This document shows positions 28,472 through 37,343 of a stretch of 64,000 nt of DNA, one piece after another. Position numbers and translations under genes: made by a program. Below the pieces are notes generated by a model. The model was not told the DNA's origin. It saw only the letters and a program-made list of their open reading frames with translations, and made no database searches. Source of the DNA: an uncultured Croceitalea sp. (GTDB lineage: Bacteria; Bacteroidota; Bacteroidia; Flavobacteriales; Flavobacteriaceae); NCBI GenBank assembly GCA_947495075.1, contig CANLXH010000001.1:1054001-1118000 (forward strand), read 5' to 3'. Within the stretch, counting starts at the first letter, position 1. Each line of letters begins with the position of its first letter.

Positions 28472-28531
28472 GTCATTTTAAACCTATGTGAGAAATTTAG
28501 ATTTCTCGTCGTTGCACTCCCTCAAAATGAC
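28472..28531. repeat. REP-like nested inverted repeat
   Basis: Outer arms GTCATTTT (28472-28479) and AAAATGAC (28524-28531) enclose an inner hairpin GAGAAAT/ATTTCTC (28490-28496, 28501-28507). Similar GTCATTT...GAGAAATCT...AAATGAC palindromes are, as I recall, scattered between genes in many Bacteroidota genomes. It sits just past the mutS2 stop codon. Confidence 0.55.
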
Positions 28532-28537
28532 TTTCGA

Positions 28538-30709
28538 TTATTTTTTCTTTTCTACCAATTCCAATTGTTCTACACTCACATTCGTGGTAAAAAGTCCGTA
28601 GTTAACTACCGCTTTATTTTTTTCGAGTTTATCGATACTACCCACAGCCTTACCATCAAACATACGAACACGATCACCAATTTTAAATACAGGACGAGGC
28701 TTGGTCTTTTCGGCTAGTACCGCTTTTTTCTTTTTGGCTATTTTTTCCTTTCGAACCTTAACGATTTTCTGTTCCAGTTCGTTGGCTACCTTTTTTTTCT
28801 GTACTTTTTTGGCTTTGGCTTGTTTGGCGGTGGTTTTCTTACGTTTGCTATTTTCGGTTTCAACAATACGTAATAACTCAGAAACAAGTAGACGCTTTTT
28901 ATTATCTAAAAAGTATTTCTCCGCAGCATCATTCAGCTTATTTCCTAAATAAATCATACGCTGGTTATGGTCGTACTGCTCTTGGTAGTTTTCGAGCTTT
29001 GATTTTACCTTGGCGTTTAAGGCTTCCAGCTTCTTAGCTTCTTCACGAACTTTGCTTTCTTCGTCTTGCAAACGTGAACCTGTTTTTGCCATTTTACTAC
29101 GTTCCTTCTGTAGTTTTGCAATAGTAGCATCAAAACGGACCTTACCGCGTTCAATTTTCTTCTTTGCCTTATTGATAAGCGAGTAGGGGATACCATTTTT
29201 TTGTGCCACCTCAAAAGTAAAAGAGCTACCTGCTTCACCCATGACCAATTTAAAAGTGGGTTCTAAGGTTCTATTATCAAATAACATGTTGGCATTGGTG
29301 GCATGCGGTAACTCATTGGCTAATAACTTTAGATTGGAGTAGTGCGTTGTAATGACCCCATAGGCCTCACGTTCATAAAAAACCTCTAAACAGGCTTCAG
29401 CCAAAGCACCGCCTAATTCTGGGTCGGAACCTGTACCGAATTCATCGATTAAGAACAAGGTTTTGTTATTACAGCGTTTTAAAAACTGGTTCATGTTCTT
29501 AAGTCGATAACTGTAGGTGCTCAGATGATTTTCAATGGATTGGTTGTCTCCAATATCGGTCATTATCTTTTCAAATAAAAAGACAGAGCTACGCTCATGT
29601 ACGGGAATCAATAAACCACTTTGCAACATCAATTGTAAAAGTCCAATAGTCTTTAAGGTAATACTTTTTCCACCGGCATTAGGACCAGAAATTATGATGA
29701 TACGTTTTTTGGAATGCAGTTCTATGGTTTGTGGCCAAGTTTTTTCTTTTTCCTGTTTGTTGCTCAAAAATAGTAGTGGATGATAGGCATCTCTTAAGAA
29801 TAAGCGCTTCTCCGTATTTATTTCAGGTAGTATGGCATTCATTTCAGAGGCGTATTTTGCCTTTGACGCCGTAATATCAATATGCGTTAGAAAGTGCTGG
29901 TAGTTTTCTAGGGTTTCTGAATGAGGTCTTATGTAATTGGTGAGACCGTTCAGTATTTTTTGGATTTCCTCTTTCTCTTCAAACTCCAAATTGCTTAGTT
30001 CCGTACTAAATTGAAGCGTCGCTTCGGGTACAATGTACACAATACTACCTGTTTTTGAAGTACCCATCACCGTACCACGTATTTTCTTCCGATGCATAGC
30101 CTTTACGGCCAATACGCGTCTATTCTCTACAACAGATTCGCGTATTTCATCTAAAAATTCTGATGCTTGATAACGTGTAAGCGCAGTTCCGAAACTTTGA
30201 TTGATTTTTCCCTTAACGGAGTTGATTTGGTATCGGATATTTTTAAGCTCTACCGAAGCGTTGTCACGTATTTCACCAAATTTATCAATGACGGTGTCTA
30301 TTTCTTCAACAATGGCTTTGTTTTCTTCTACGGTTTCCGAAAAAGTCCATAAAAGCGGGTAATACTCCTTAAATTTTTTAAAGAATTTTTTATGGATGAT
30401 GATGGTAGCGCAAAGACTGCCTATTCTACGGAAGCCAGAAATCTCCAAGGTGGTATTTTCAATGCCCAACAACTTTAGCTCAGAGGTTATGGCATCAAAA
30501 CCGTGATTGGGAATGCGGTTGTCGTTCTCAAAAGATGCCAGATACTCTGAAGTTTGCCCTAAGACGGTTTTTAAATAGGCTTCATCGGATAATGGTACTA
30601 TCGCTAAAGCAGCCGCTTTACCCAGTTCAGTATTGCAGCGTGCCACTAATTGTTGTAGTACTGTGGGGAATTCTAAGTCTTGAAGGATTTTTTGATGTAT
30701 CTGCTGCAT
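28538..30709 (-). CDS. MutS2-type DNA mismatch/recombination ATPase lacking Smr
   Basis: 723 residues. MutS core and clamp helices, then Walker A GPNAGGKS, Walker B LFLIDEFGTGSDP and the ABC-type loop ITTHYSNLKLLANE: MutS family ATPase without the mismatch-reading domain I, hence MutS2. A long Lys-rich coiled coil (about 510-660) and a KOW-like C-terminal segment (FKIGDRVRMFDGKAVG) replace the Smr nuclease domain found at the end of Bacillus-type MutS2. Likely binds recombination intermediates or stalled ribosomes. Promoter TATCTTTG lies 18 bp upstream. Confidence 0.85.
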   Translation of the reverse strand: MQQIHQKILQDLEFPTVLQQLVARCNTELGKAAALAIVPLSDEAYLKTVLGQTSEYLASFENDNRIPNHGFDAITSELKLLGIENTTLEISGFRRIGSLCATIIIHKKFFKKFKEYYPLLWTFSETVEENKAIVEEIDTVIDKFGEIRDNASVELKNIRYQINSVKGKINQSFGTALTRYQASEFLDEIRESVVENRRVLAVKAMHRKKIRGTVMGTSKTGSIVYIVPEATLQFSTELSNLEFEEKEEIQKILNGLTNYIRPHSETLENYQHFLTHIDITASKAKYASEMNAILPEINTEKRLFLRDAYHPLLFLSNKQEKEKTWPQTIELHSKKRIIIISGPNAGGKSITLKTIGLLQLMLQSGLLIPVHERSSVFLFEKIMTDIGDNQSIENHLSTYSYRLKNMNQFLKRCNNKTLFLIDEFGTGSDPELGGALAEACLEVFYEREAYGVITTHYSNLKLLANELPHATNANMLFDNRTLEPTFKLVMGEAGSSFTFEVAQKNGIPYSLINKAKKKIERGKVRFDATIAKLQKERSKMAKTGSRLQDEESKVREEAKKLEALNAKVKSKLENYQEQYDHNQRMIYLGNKLNDAAEKYFLDNKKRLLVSELLRIVETENSKRKKTTAKQAKAKKVQKKKVANELEQKIVKVRKEKIAKKKKAVLAEKTKPRPVFKIGDRVRMFDGKAVGSIDKLEKNKAVVNYGLFTTNVSVEQLELVEKKK

Positions 30710-30727
30710 GTTCTTTTTCTAGCAGCG

Positions 30728-30735
30728 CAAAGATA
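30728..30735 (-). promoter_or_regulatory. mutS2 promoter -7 element
   Basis: Minus-strand TATCTTTG, exact TAnnTTTG match, 18 bp before the mutS2 ATG at 30709. Confidence 0.5.
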
Positions 30736-30899
30736 ATGCTTTCAAGGGCTTGTTAGAATTGGGGATTTGTTATTGTTAAGATATGATCTTGTTTCAATAA
30801 GCGACATCGTTATATAAGGAAGTTCCAAGATTTTAATTAATAATACGCCATCTGTAAAGGAGCGGTTGTACTAAGTTATTAACCAAAGTGATAAAGGTA

Positions 30900-32186
30900 T
30901 TACTCCGTAGCTTTTAGCACATCTTTTAGTTCCTTTAAATCCCCGTCAATATCAACTGGGTTTTTAAGCTCCAAAATTTTGGTCATCAAAGGGTAAACAT
31001 GAATATTTTTTACAGCATCGGTGGTATAGCCGTTTTTAAAGGCAGGACCATTGGCATAAAAAATACCATGCATCTCTTTTAGATTGGTTTCATAGCCATG
31101 AACGCCAAAAATCTTATTATCACCTTCAAGCAGTCTTTCTATTCGCTGTTGAGAGGTAAAATAGTAGCCAACATCTGGGAGCACTTGTAGTTTTCCCCAA
31201 TCCTTGTTTTGTGGTGTGTATTCAAAACCAGGGGTATCTTCGGTTTTATAAACCTTAAAATTTTTCTCTTTGGTCTTTAGATAGTTGTAAATAGAATCAA
31301 TCTGGCTGTTGTCATTTGGGTGAATATTAACGATAGCACCATTATTCAAGGTTTTATATAGCGTGGGATTTTCAACAGCTTCAATGGGCAGGTAGTTGTT
31401 TACGGATATATCTTTCATGCCATGGTCAGAAACTATGATAATATTTACCGGTAAACCTGTTTGTTTTATCCCTTTGAACAAATCACCCAGGTGTTTATCC
31501 AGAGCGTAGAGCGTCTCTTTTAATTTTTTATCGTTAGATGGGCCATAGTCATGCCCGGTATTATCCATATCGGAAAAATACATGGTAATTAGGTGCGGTC
31601 TTTTCTTTTTGGGCATGTCCAGCCAATCTAAAGCCTGATTTACCCGAACTCCGCTTTGTATATTATTATCAAAGGTGTAATAGTAGGAGGGATGCATCCT
31701 TTGAATATCAGCTTCTGTACCTACAAAGAAAAAGCTAGCAGAAACCATATTTTCTTTTTCTGCTGCGACCCAAATTGGAGTTCCGCCATAAAAGGTACCA
31801 TCTTCGACAGTTTCACGGTTTCCAAGTTTATACAATTTTTCATTTTTGTAACTGTAAAATGAATTGCCAATAATACCGTGCTTATCAGGATACATACCCG
31901 TAGCAATCGTATAATGATTGGGGAATGTTTTTGATGGAAAAGTGGGAATCAAGGACTCCGCTTGTACACCACTTTTAATAAACGTAACAAGATTAGGAGG
32001 TTGAAAGCGGTCTACATAATCCCAACGGAAACCATCTAATGAAATTAAAATCAAATAAGGCTTCTCTTGAGCGGCTTCGGAATTAGTAATTGGTGTGCCT
32101 TTAACCAGACTATTGTTGGCCTTGCAAGATAAAAGCAGTATAAATACAATACATAAGAAGCCGAACGATATTATTTTTTTGCTCAT
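30900..32186 (-). CDS. Ectonucleotide pyrophosphatase/phosphodiesterase-like lipoprotein
   Basis: About 428 residues from ATG 32186, where a signal peptide with lipobox LLSC begins; in-frame codons upstream overlap the neighbouring gene and add no domain. Alkaline phosphatase superfamily: SLDGFRWDY (first metal Asp), FPSKTFPNHYTIATG (nucleophile Thr), NTGHDYGPS and VSDHGM (metal ligands). Members are periplasmic or surface phosphodiesterases that cleave nucleotides. It follows the DUF1611 gene by 82 bp on the same strand. Confidence 0.85.
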   Translation of the reverse strand: MSKKIISFGFLCIVFILLLSCKANNSLVKGTPITNSEAAQEKPYLILISLDGFRWDYVDRFQPPNLVTFIKSGVQAESLIPTFPSKTFPNHYTIATGMYPDKHGIIGNSFYSYKNEKLYKLGNRETVEDGTFYGGTPIWVAAEKENMVSASFFFVGTEADIQRMHPSYYYTFDNNIQSGVRVNQALDWLDMPKKKRPHLITMYFSDMDNTGHDYGPSNDKKLKETLYALDKHLGDLFKGIKQTGLPVNIIIVSDHGMKDISVNNYLPIEAVENPTLYKTLNNGAIVNIHPNDNSQIDSIYNYLKTKEKNFKVYKTEDTPGFEYTPQNKDWGKLQVLPDVGYYFTSQQRIERLLEGDNKIFGVHGYETNLKEMHGIFYANGPAFKNGYTTDAVKNIHVYPLMTKILELKNPVDIDGDLKELKDVLKATE

Positions 32187-32268
32187 AATGGGTTTTATAG
32201 CTGTTGCAAATCTCGGTTTTTCGAAGTTGAGTTTATAGAAATCTCCAGGTATTCTATCAGCATAGTTT

Positions 32269-33312
32269 TTAACAGTTTTGAATTTCATTGACCAAAACAT
32301 CAACATTGAACCGAACTACATCGGTTGTGGGTAAACCAGTGAGCTTAACTGTCTCTTTGATATTGTTTAAAGCTTCTTCTTCCGATAGTCCTGTGGTATT
32401 TAGTGCAACCCCAATAGTTTTCGCTTTGGTTTGTGAACCGCAGACCTGAGCTACGGCCTCGTTTAATGCTATAAATTCATCTAGTGATGGAATAGGGATA
32501 TGAGAAACAGGTTCCCGTAAATGCGAATGGGTCGCTTTATGGCATAAAATTAAATGTGTAGGTTGCGCTCCGCGTAATAAGGGGAGAGTAGCGGTACTAC
32601 CAGGATGTGCCAAAGAACCTTGCCCCTCAATGATAATAATATCTTTATTGGCATGTTCGAGAACCGCTTCTTGCACAGCACCAGCTGCCTGGTCTACTTT
32701 AATGGCGTCTAAGGGTATTCCATTACCCATTAGGGTTATTCCTATCTGACCCGTAGGCACAAACCCAACTTTTACACCACGTTTTTTAAGTTCAGTATAT
32801 AATTCTAATCCTGTTGTCATTTTACCAACAGCCATATCAGTACCAATCATTAGAATACGTTTGTTCTTTAACTTAGCTGCTTTTCCAGTAGCGATAGGAT
32901 AGCTATCTTTTGGTTTACGAACATCCCAAATTTTTTGATTAGAATTTTTATTCAGTAAGTGTCCAAATTGAGCGTTTAAATTGTCGTGTAAACCATTAAC
33001 TATGGAAAGTCCTTTTTGTAGTGCTTGAGTTATTGGAGCTTCCCAAGCATCAGGAAATTTACCACCCGAAGGAGCAATTCCTAAAACGAGAATCTCACTG
33101 CCTTTTTCTATTGCATCATCAATCTTTGTAACTACTGGTATTTTATAGGGTAATCCAATAGCTTCCTCTACTGTTTTTCCAGCGAATTTAGAATCTAAAA
33201 CACATACTATAGGGTGTTTGGAAAACCGCATTAAACCATATCCCATTTTACCAGAGTCAGAATCCAATGCTCCCTCCATAAAAAGCGCTAGTTTTTGAGT
33301 AGAATTGAACAT
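32269..33312 (-). CDS. dgcN: DUF1611 protein, DgcN-like N-acetyltransferase
   Basis: 347 residues with the DUF1611 layout: an N-terminal Rossmann-like domain (LGIAPSGGKFPDAW) and a C-terminal P-loop-like domain (IGTDMAVGKMTTGLEL, IIIEGQGSLAHPG). In marine bacteria DgcN acetylates D-glutamate and the partner racemase DgcA turns N-acetyl-D-glutamate into the L form (published pathway; my assignment here is by family and neighbourhood). It starts 5 bp after the epimerase gene stops, so the two are one operon. Confidence 0.7.
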   Translation of the reverse strand: MFNSTQKLALFMEGALDSDSGKMGYGLMRFSKHPIVCVLDSKFAGKTVEEAIGLPYKIPVVTKIDDAIEKGSEILVLGIAPSGGKFPDAWEAPITQALQKGLSIVNGLHDNLNAQFGHLLNKNSNQKIWDVRKPKDSYPIATGKAAKLKNKRILMIGTDMAVGKMTTGLELYTELKKRGVKVGFVPTGQIGITLMGNGIPLDAIKVDQAAGAVQEAVLEHANKDIIIIEGQGSLAHPGSTATLPLLRGAQPTHLILCHKATHSHLREPVSHIPIPSLDEFIALNEAVAQVCGSQTKAKTIGVALNTTGLSEEEALNNIKETVKLTGLPTTDVVRFNVDVLVNEIQNC

Positions 33313-33317
33313 GATAC

Positions 33318-34358
33318 TTAAATAGATTTGAATTTACCTCCGTGGCCAGGCACGTCTAGAGGCATTGTAATTTCTTTTACTAATGGGGCACCTTCACATG
33401 GGTCTGGATTTAAGTTAAGATGTGAATCTAAATCTATATGGTCGAGTGCACCAGATATTGCTGCGCCAGCTGCAATAGAGATAGAACTTTCTCCCATGCA
33501 ACCAATCATGGTCTGTAGACCAAATGCTTTCGCGGTTGCTATAATGCGTAAAGCTCCAGTTATACCACCACATTTCATTAATTTCATATTGACACCATCA
33601 ACGGTGTGTGCCCATTTAGGAATATCATTTGCAAAGCGGCAAGATTCATCTACAAACAGTGGTAAAGGTCTATTTTGGTATAACTGTTCCAAATCTTTTT
33701 CTTGTCCTTCTTTTAAAGGTTGTTCTACATATTCACAATTACGTTCCGCAAGCCATTGCATCATATGTTTAGCATCCGCTAAGGCCCATCCTCCATTTGC
33801 GTCTACTCTAATTGAAATAGGATTCTCATTATGATATTTTAAAACTTCATTATACATTGCTTTATCTGCAGCTATGCCATCATTATTACCTAGTTTAACC
33901 TTCAAAGTTTTAATTCCCTGGTTTTTTAGAATTAATGGCAACCGTTCTTTTGCCTCTTCTGGACTCATAATGCCTAGTGTTATTGAGGTAGGGTGTTTTG
34001 GTTTGGAAAAACCTAAGAGTTGGTATAAAGGTATACCTGCCTTTTTGGCCATTAAATCCCAAAGTGCAATATCTAAGGCAGCCAAAGCGCATGGTGCAAC
34101 TTTTGCCTTAATGGCTTCATCATAGGTATCTTGAATAGAATTTAACCCATCCCAATGCTGTAAAAAACTTTCTAGTTGACGCTGAGCTTCTTCCGGAGTA
34201 GATGCACCTTCTGAAGTTCCCGGAGATGTTTCTCCCCAACCCGTGTGTGCTCCATTAGTTACTGAAACATATAAGTTAGATTGCCCATCTCGGACTCCTC
34301 TACTTATTCGTAGTGGATAAAGTTTTTTTAGATATAAGGTTTTAAAAGCGACTTTCAT
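33318..34358 (-). CDS. dgcA: Enolase-superfamily racemase/epimerase (DgcA-like, or L-Ala-D/L-Glu epimerase)
   Basis: 346 residues of the muconate-lactonising subgroup: LKVKLG (KxK base), RVDANGGW (metal Asp), FVDESCR (metal Glu/Asp), and MKLMKCGG (second catalytic Lys). Such proteins are commonly labelled dipeptide epimerases. The adjacent DUF1611 gene makes N-acetyl-D-glutamate racemase an equally good reading; the fold is certain, the substrate not. First gene of the pair. Confidence 0.7.
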   Translation of the reverse strand: MKVAFKTLYLKKLYPLRISRGVRDGQSNLYVSVTNGAHTGWGETSPGTSEGASTPEEAQRQLESFLQHWDGLNSIQDTYDEAIKAKVAPCALAALDIALWDLMAKKAGIPLYQLLGFSKPKHPTSITLGIMSPEEAKERLPLILKNQGIKTLKVKLGNNDGIAADKAMYNEVLKYHNENPISIRVDANGGWALADAKHMMQWLAERNCEYVEQPLKEGQEKDLEQLYQNRPLPLFVDESCRFANDIPKWAHTVDGVNMKLMKCGGITGALRIIATAKAFGLQTMIGCMGESSISIAAGAAISGALDHIDLDSHLNLNPDPCEGAPLVKEITMPLDVPGHGGKFKSI

Positions 34359-34431
34359 GTATGATATATTGGTCTTTCCTCTAAAGTATTAGAATTTATT
34401 CATGTTGTCAAAAAGAAATCGGACCAAATAT

Positions 34432-34439
34432 TAAATTTG
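34432..34439 (+). promoter_or_regulatory. ung promoter -7 element
   Basis: TAAATTTG, exact TAnnTTTG match, 14 bp upstream of the ung ATG. Confidence 0.5.
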
Positions 34440-34453
34440 TAAAAATCATTTTA

Positions 34454-35119
34454 ATGGACGTAGCTATTCATCCTTCATGGAAACAACATTTACAAACAGA
34501 ATTTGATAAACCTTATTTTAAGGAATTAATCACTTTTGTTAAAAGCGAGTATAAAGACTATACTTGTTATCCAAAAGGGTCTAAGATTTTTTCAGCTTTT
34601 GACCATTGCCCATTTCAAGAAAGCAAAGTGGTTATTATAGGTCAAGACCCATATCATGGTCCAAATCAGGCAAATGGGTTATGTTTTTCGGTTACGGATA
34701 ATATACCACATCCACCTTCATTAGTAAATATTTTCAAAGAAATTAAAGTAGATGTAGGTACTGCCTATCCTAAAAGTGGAAACTTAGAGAGATGGGCAGA
34801 ACAAGGTGTTTTATTATTAAATGCAACACTAACAGTACGTGCTCATCAAGCTGGTAGTCATCAAAAAAAAGGATGGGAGCAGTTTACAGATACTGTTATT
34901 TCTACACTTTCTGCTAAACATGACAAGTTGATTTTTCTACTTTGGGGTGGTTTTGCAAAGAAAAAAGCTGGTTTAATTGATAAAACCAAGCATCATATTT
35001 TAACATCGGGGCACCCATCTCCTTTGAGTGCAAATCGTGGGCTTTGGTTTGGCAATCAACACTTTAGTAAGGTGAATGAGTTATTGCAAAAAGAGGGTAA
35101 GAATGTAATAGTCTGGTAA
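34454..35119 (+). CDS. ung: Uracil-DNA glycosylase, family 1
   Basis: 221 residues, the usual length. Motif A GQDPYHGPNQANGLCFSV holds the catalytic Asp; HPSPLSANRGLWFG is the DNA-intercalation loop; LLLNATLTVR is typical of family 1. It excises uracil from DNA at the start of base excision repair. Single gene with its own promoter-like element. Confidence 0.95.
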   Translation: MDVAIHPSWKQHLQTEFDKPYFKELITFVKSEYKDYTCYPKGSKIFSAFDHCPFQESKVVIIGQDPYHGPNQANGLCFSVTDNIPHPPSLVNIFKEIKVDVGTAYPKSGNLERWAEQGVLLLNATLTVRAHQAGSHQKKGWEQFTDTVISTLSAKHDKLIFLLWGGFAKKKAGLIDKTKHHILTSGHPSPLSANRGLWFGNQHFSKVNELLQKEGKNVIVW

Positions 35120-35203
35120 AAAGAAGAAAACTTTACTTTTTTTTAAAATATCTTACAATATTGTACGTTAATTTTCTATAAAATAGATTAAAATTCCTAC
35201 ACA

Positions 35204-35620
35204 ATGATGCCAAGTACAATTTTGTTAGTTGATGATGATGACACAACAAACCTCTTAAATAAATATTTTGCTGAATCAATCGATGATTCTATCGATGTTG
35301 TAACAGCAGTGAATGGGTTAGAAGCGCTTCAATTTTTAGAGAGTAATGATATTTCTGCAATTGGACCATGCTACATTATTTTAGATGTGATGATGCCTAT
35401 AATGGATGGTTGGGAATTTTTGACCGAATTTGAACAGCGTTTTGATACTTCTTTTAAAGAGCAAGTAATCATTTCGCTTTTAACAGGATTAGATTCTGAT
35501 AAAATTTCTAAAAAAGCCAATGCTAATCCTTTGGTAGAAAATACAATTCAAAAACCATTATCTGAGGAAAAATTTAGAAATTTACTTACAGTCCATTACG
35601 TAGATAAACTAAACCAGTAA
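35204..35620 (+). CDS. Stand-alone response regulator receiver protein
   Basis: 138 residues, a receiver domain only: acidic pocket VDDDDT, phospho-acceptor Asp in ILDVMMPIMDGWEF, and the Lys of QKPLSEEKF near the end. No output domain, so it acts by protein contact or as a phosphorelay intermediate. ATG 35204 and ATG 35207 are adjacent. No histidine kinase lies nearby. Its 3' end overlaps the convergent substrate-binding-protein gene by 12 bp. Confidence 0.85.
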   Translation: MMPSTILLVDDDDTTNLLNKYFAESIDDSIDVVTAVNGLEALQFLESNDISAIGPCYIILDVMMPIMDGWEFLTEFEQRFDTSFKEQVIISLLTGLDSDKISKKANANPLVENTIQKPLSEEKFRNLLTVHYVDKLNQ

Positions 35621-36454
35621 TTCTTTACTTTCTTTTATTTCAGAGATTAAATCTAATTCAAAAAGTTGCTTTTGGATTTTTTGGAGTACCTCTGTTTCTA
35701 ACTGTTGTTGCCCCCAGTGTGTCTTAGATAGCCATATTTTTATGTCTTCTAGTTTCTGATTGTATCTATTAGCCAATGTTCTGTCTATACTTGGAATTAT
35801 TTTAAACTCTTCGGTATATAAATTAATGACCTCAAGGATATGATTTAATACACCGTTATTTTTTAAAGCGAATTTATTTGTTGATGCTATAACAAAGCAT
35901 GGCCATAGGGTTGGGCAATCTCCTAATCTTCTAAATACACCACTATCTACCAATGGCTTTGTCGTAAAGTGTTCCCACATAAAATAATCGGCAGTTCCTT
36001 CTGTTAATCCTTTTACTGCACCAGATAAATTATTAATAATTTTAAATTCTAAATCCTTAGTATTCCAATTTTGTTGCTTTGCATGCACATAAGCCATTAA
36101 ATGACTACCGCTACCATATCTACTAATGGCTGCACTAGTGTTTTTTATATCTGCTATTGAATTAAAATCACTGTTAGCAGCAACATGTATACCCCATAAG
36201 AGGGGAGAAGAAATATAAGTTTGTGCAATTTTAGAAGGATTACCATCTGTAATGCTTTTTACGATACCCTCTGTTAAGATTATTGCTAAATCTGTCTCCT
36301 CATCTGCAAGCATTTGTGCCATTCTTCCAGTACCCTCATGGATGTCTGTCCATTCTAAATCTATTCCGCGAGATTTAAACGCCCCTTCTTCAATGGCAAG
36401 ATGCCAGGGTAAATTAAAATGTTCTGGAACACCAATAATTTTAACCTTTTTCAT
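35609..36454 (-). CDS. Substrate-binding-protein fold (SsuA/THI5-like), apparently cytosolic
   Basis: 281 residues: KKVKIIGVPEHFNLPWHLAIEEGAF...DIEWTDI-type start, TDLAIILTEGIVKSI, and GSGSHLMAYVHA match NMT1/SsuA-like periplasmic binding proteins. There is no signal peptide and no permease or ATPase gene beside it, so it may be a soluble sensor, an enzyme, or an orphan. It starts 21 bp after the nucleoside phosphorylase gene and is probably the last gene of that operon. Confidence 0.7.
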   Translation of the reverse strand: MKKVKIIGVPEHFNLPWHLAIEEGAFKSRGIDLEWTDIHEGTGRMAQMLADEETDLAIILTEGIVKSITDGNPSKIAQTYISSPLLWGIHVAANSDFNSIADIKNTSAAISRYGSGSHLMAYVHAKQQNWNTKDLEFKIINNLSGAVKGLTEGTADYFMWEHFTTKPLVDSGVFRRLGDCPTLWPCFVIASTNKFALKNNGVLNHILEVINLYTEEFKIIPSIDRTLANRYNQKLEDIKIWLSKTHWGQQQLETEVLQKIQKQLFELDLISEIKESKELLV

Positions 36455-36475
36455 TAAGCAATTTTGATACTAGAT

Positions 36476-37342
36476 TCATGAAATTTTTTCTAAGCAGTAA
36501 GAAATTAACTCTTCAATAGTTTTTGAAGGATTGGTAGAGAAATCACCAGTAGCCCTATTTGCTAATATGGCATTTAAAGATATGGCGCGATGCCCCAAAA
36601 GCTTTGCTAGTCCATATATGCCAGCAGTTTCCATCTCTAAATTTGTTATTTGTGTGTCCTGATGTTTAAAAGTTTTTAATTTTTGATGAAAATCTGCTAG
36701 TTTGGGTGATAAACGTATGCTTCTGCCTTGCGGACCATAGAAGCCAGCATTGGTTACTGTAGCTCCAAATCGTATACGATTTGAATTTAGTGTTTTGGCT
36801 AATTCAATATCACAATCGAACGCATATGGTGTAATATTTTTGGATTGCCAGTCTAAATAATTTATTAGACTTGTAGCAAAAACATTATTTTGTTTGTCTG
36901 TAATGTCATAGAAATGCATAAGTCCATCTAGACCTATTGCGGTTTCGCTTAAGAGAAAAGAATCAACCTTAATATCTGGTTGAATAGCACCAGATGTACC
37001 GATACGTATAAAATTTAAAGTCTTTTTTTTAGCTTTTTCTGTCCGAGAATTAAAATCAACATTTACGAGGGCATCTACCTCATTAAAAACAATATCTATA
37101 TTGTCTGTTCCTATACCTGTAGAGATTACAGAGATTCGTTTTCCTTTTAAAACTCCAGTATGGGTATGAAATTCACGCTTACCTTTCTTTACCTCAATAG
37201 TATCGAAGTGCTTGGAGACATCATTAACTCTATCTGGGTCTCCAACAGTGATTATGGTATCTGCTATATCTTCTGGAAGAAGGTTTAGGTGATAGATACT
37301 GCCATCTTTATTAAGAATCAGCTCAGACGCTGCTAATGGCAT
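36476..37342 (-). CDS. Nucleoside phosphorylase (PNP/UDP family)
   Basis: 288 residues of the PNP_UDP_1 fold: TVGDPDRVNDVSKHFD (phosphate loop), SVISTGIGTDNIDIV, FIRIGTSGAIQPD and TNLEMETAGIYGLA (ribose-binding Met-Glu). It cleaves nucleosides with phosphate; the base is uncertain, uridine-like being likely. It follows the DUF1835 gene by 1 bp and precedes the binding-protein gene by 21 bp. Confidence 0.85.
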   Translation of the reverse strand: MPLAASELILNKDGSIYHLNLLPEDIADTIITVGDPDRVNDVSKHFDTIEVKKGKREFHTHTGVLKGKRISVISTGIGTDNIDIVFNEVDALVNVDFNSRTEKAKKKTLNFIRIGTSGAIQPDIKVDSFLLSETAIGLDGLMHFYDITDKQNNVFATSLINYLDWQSKNITPYAFDCDIELAKTLNSNRIRFGATVTNAGFYGPQGRSIRLSPKLADFHQKLKTFKHQDTQITNLEMETAGIYGLAKLLGHRAISLNAILANRATGDFSTNPSKTIEELISYCLEKIS

Positions 37343-37343
37343 A

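Noticed and set aside
28439..28717. 92-codon plus-strand frame
   Set aside because: It spans the REP-like palindrome and the antisense of the mutS2 3' end.
35609..37342. Futalosine menaquinone pathway (MqnB with MqnA/D)
   Set aside because: The binding-protein-like sequence lacks MqnA/D features and no other mqn gene is near; Flavobacteriia normally use the Men pathway.
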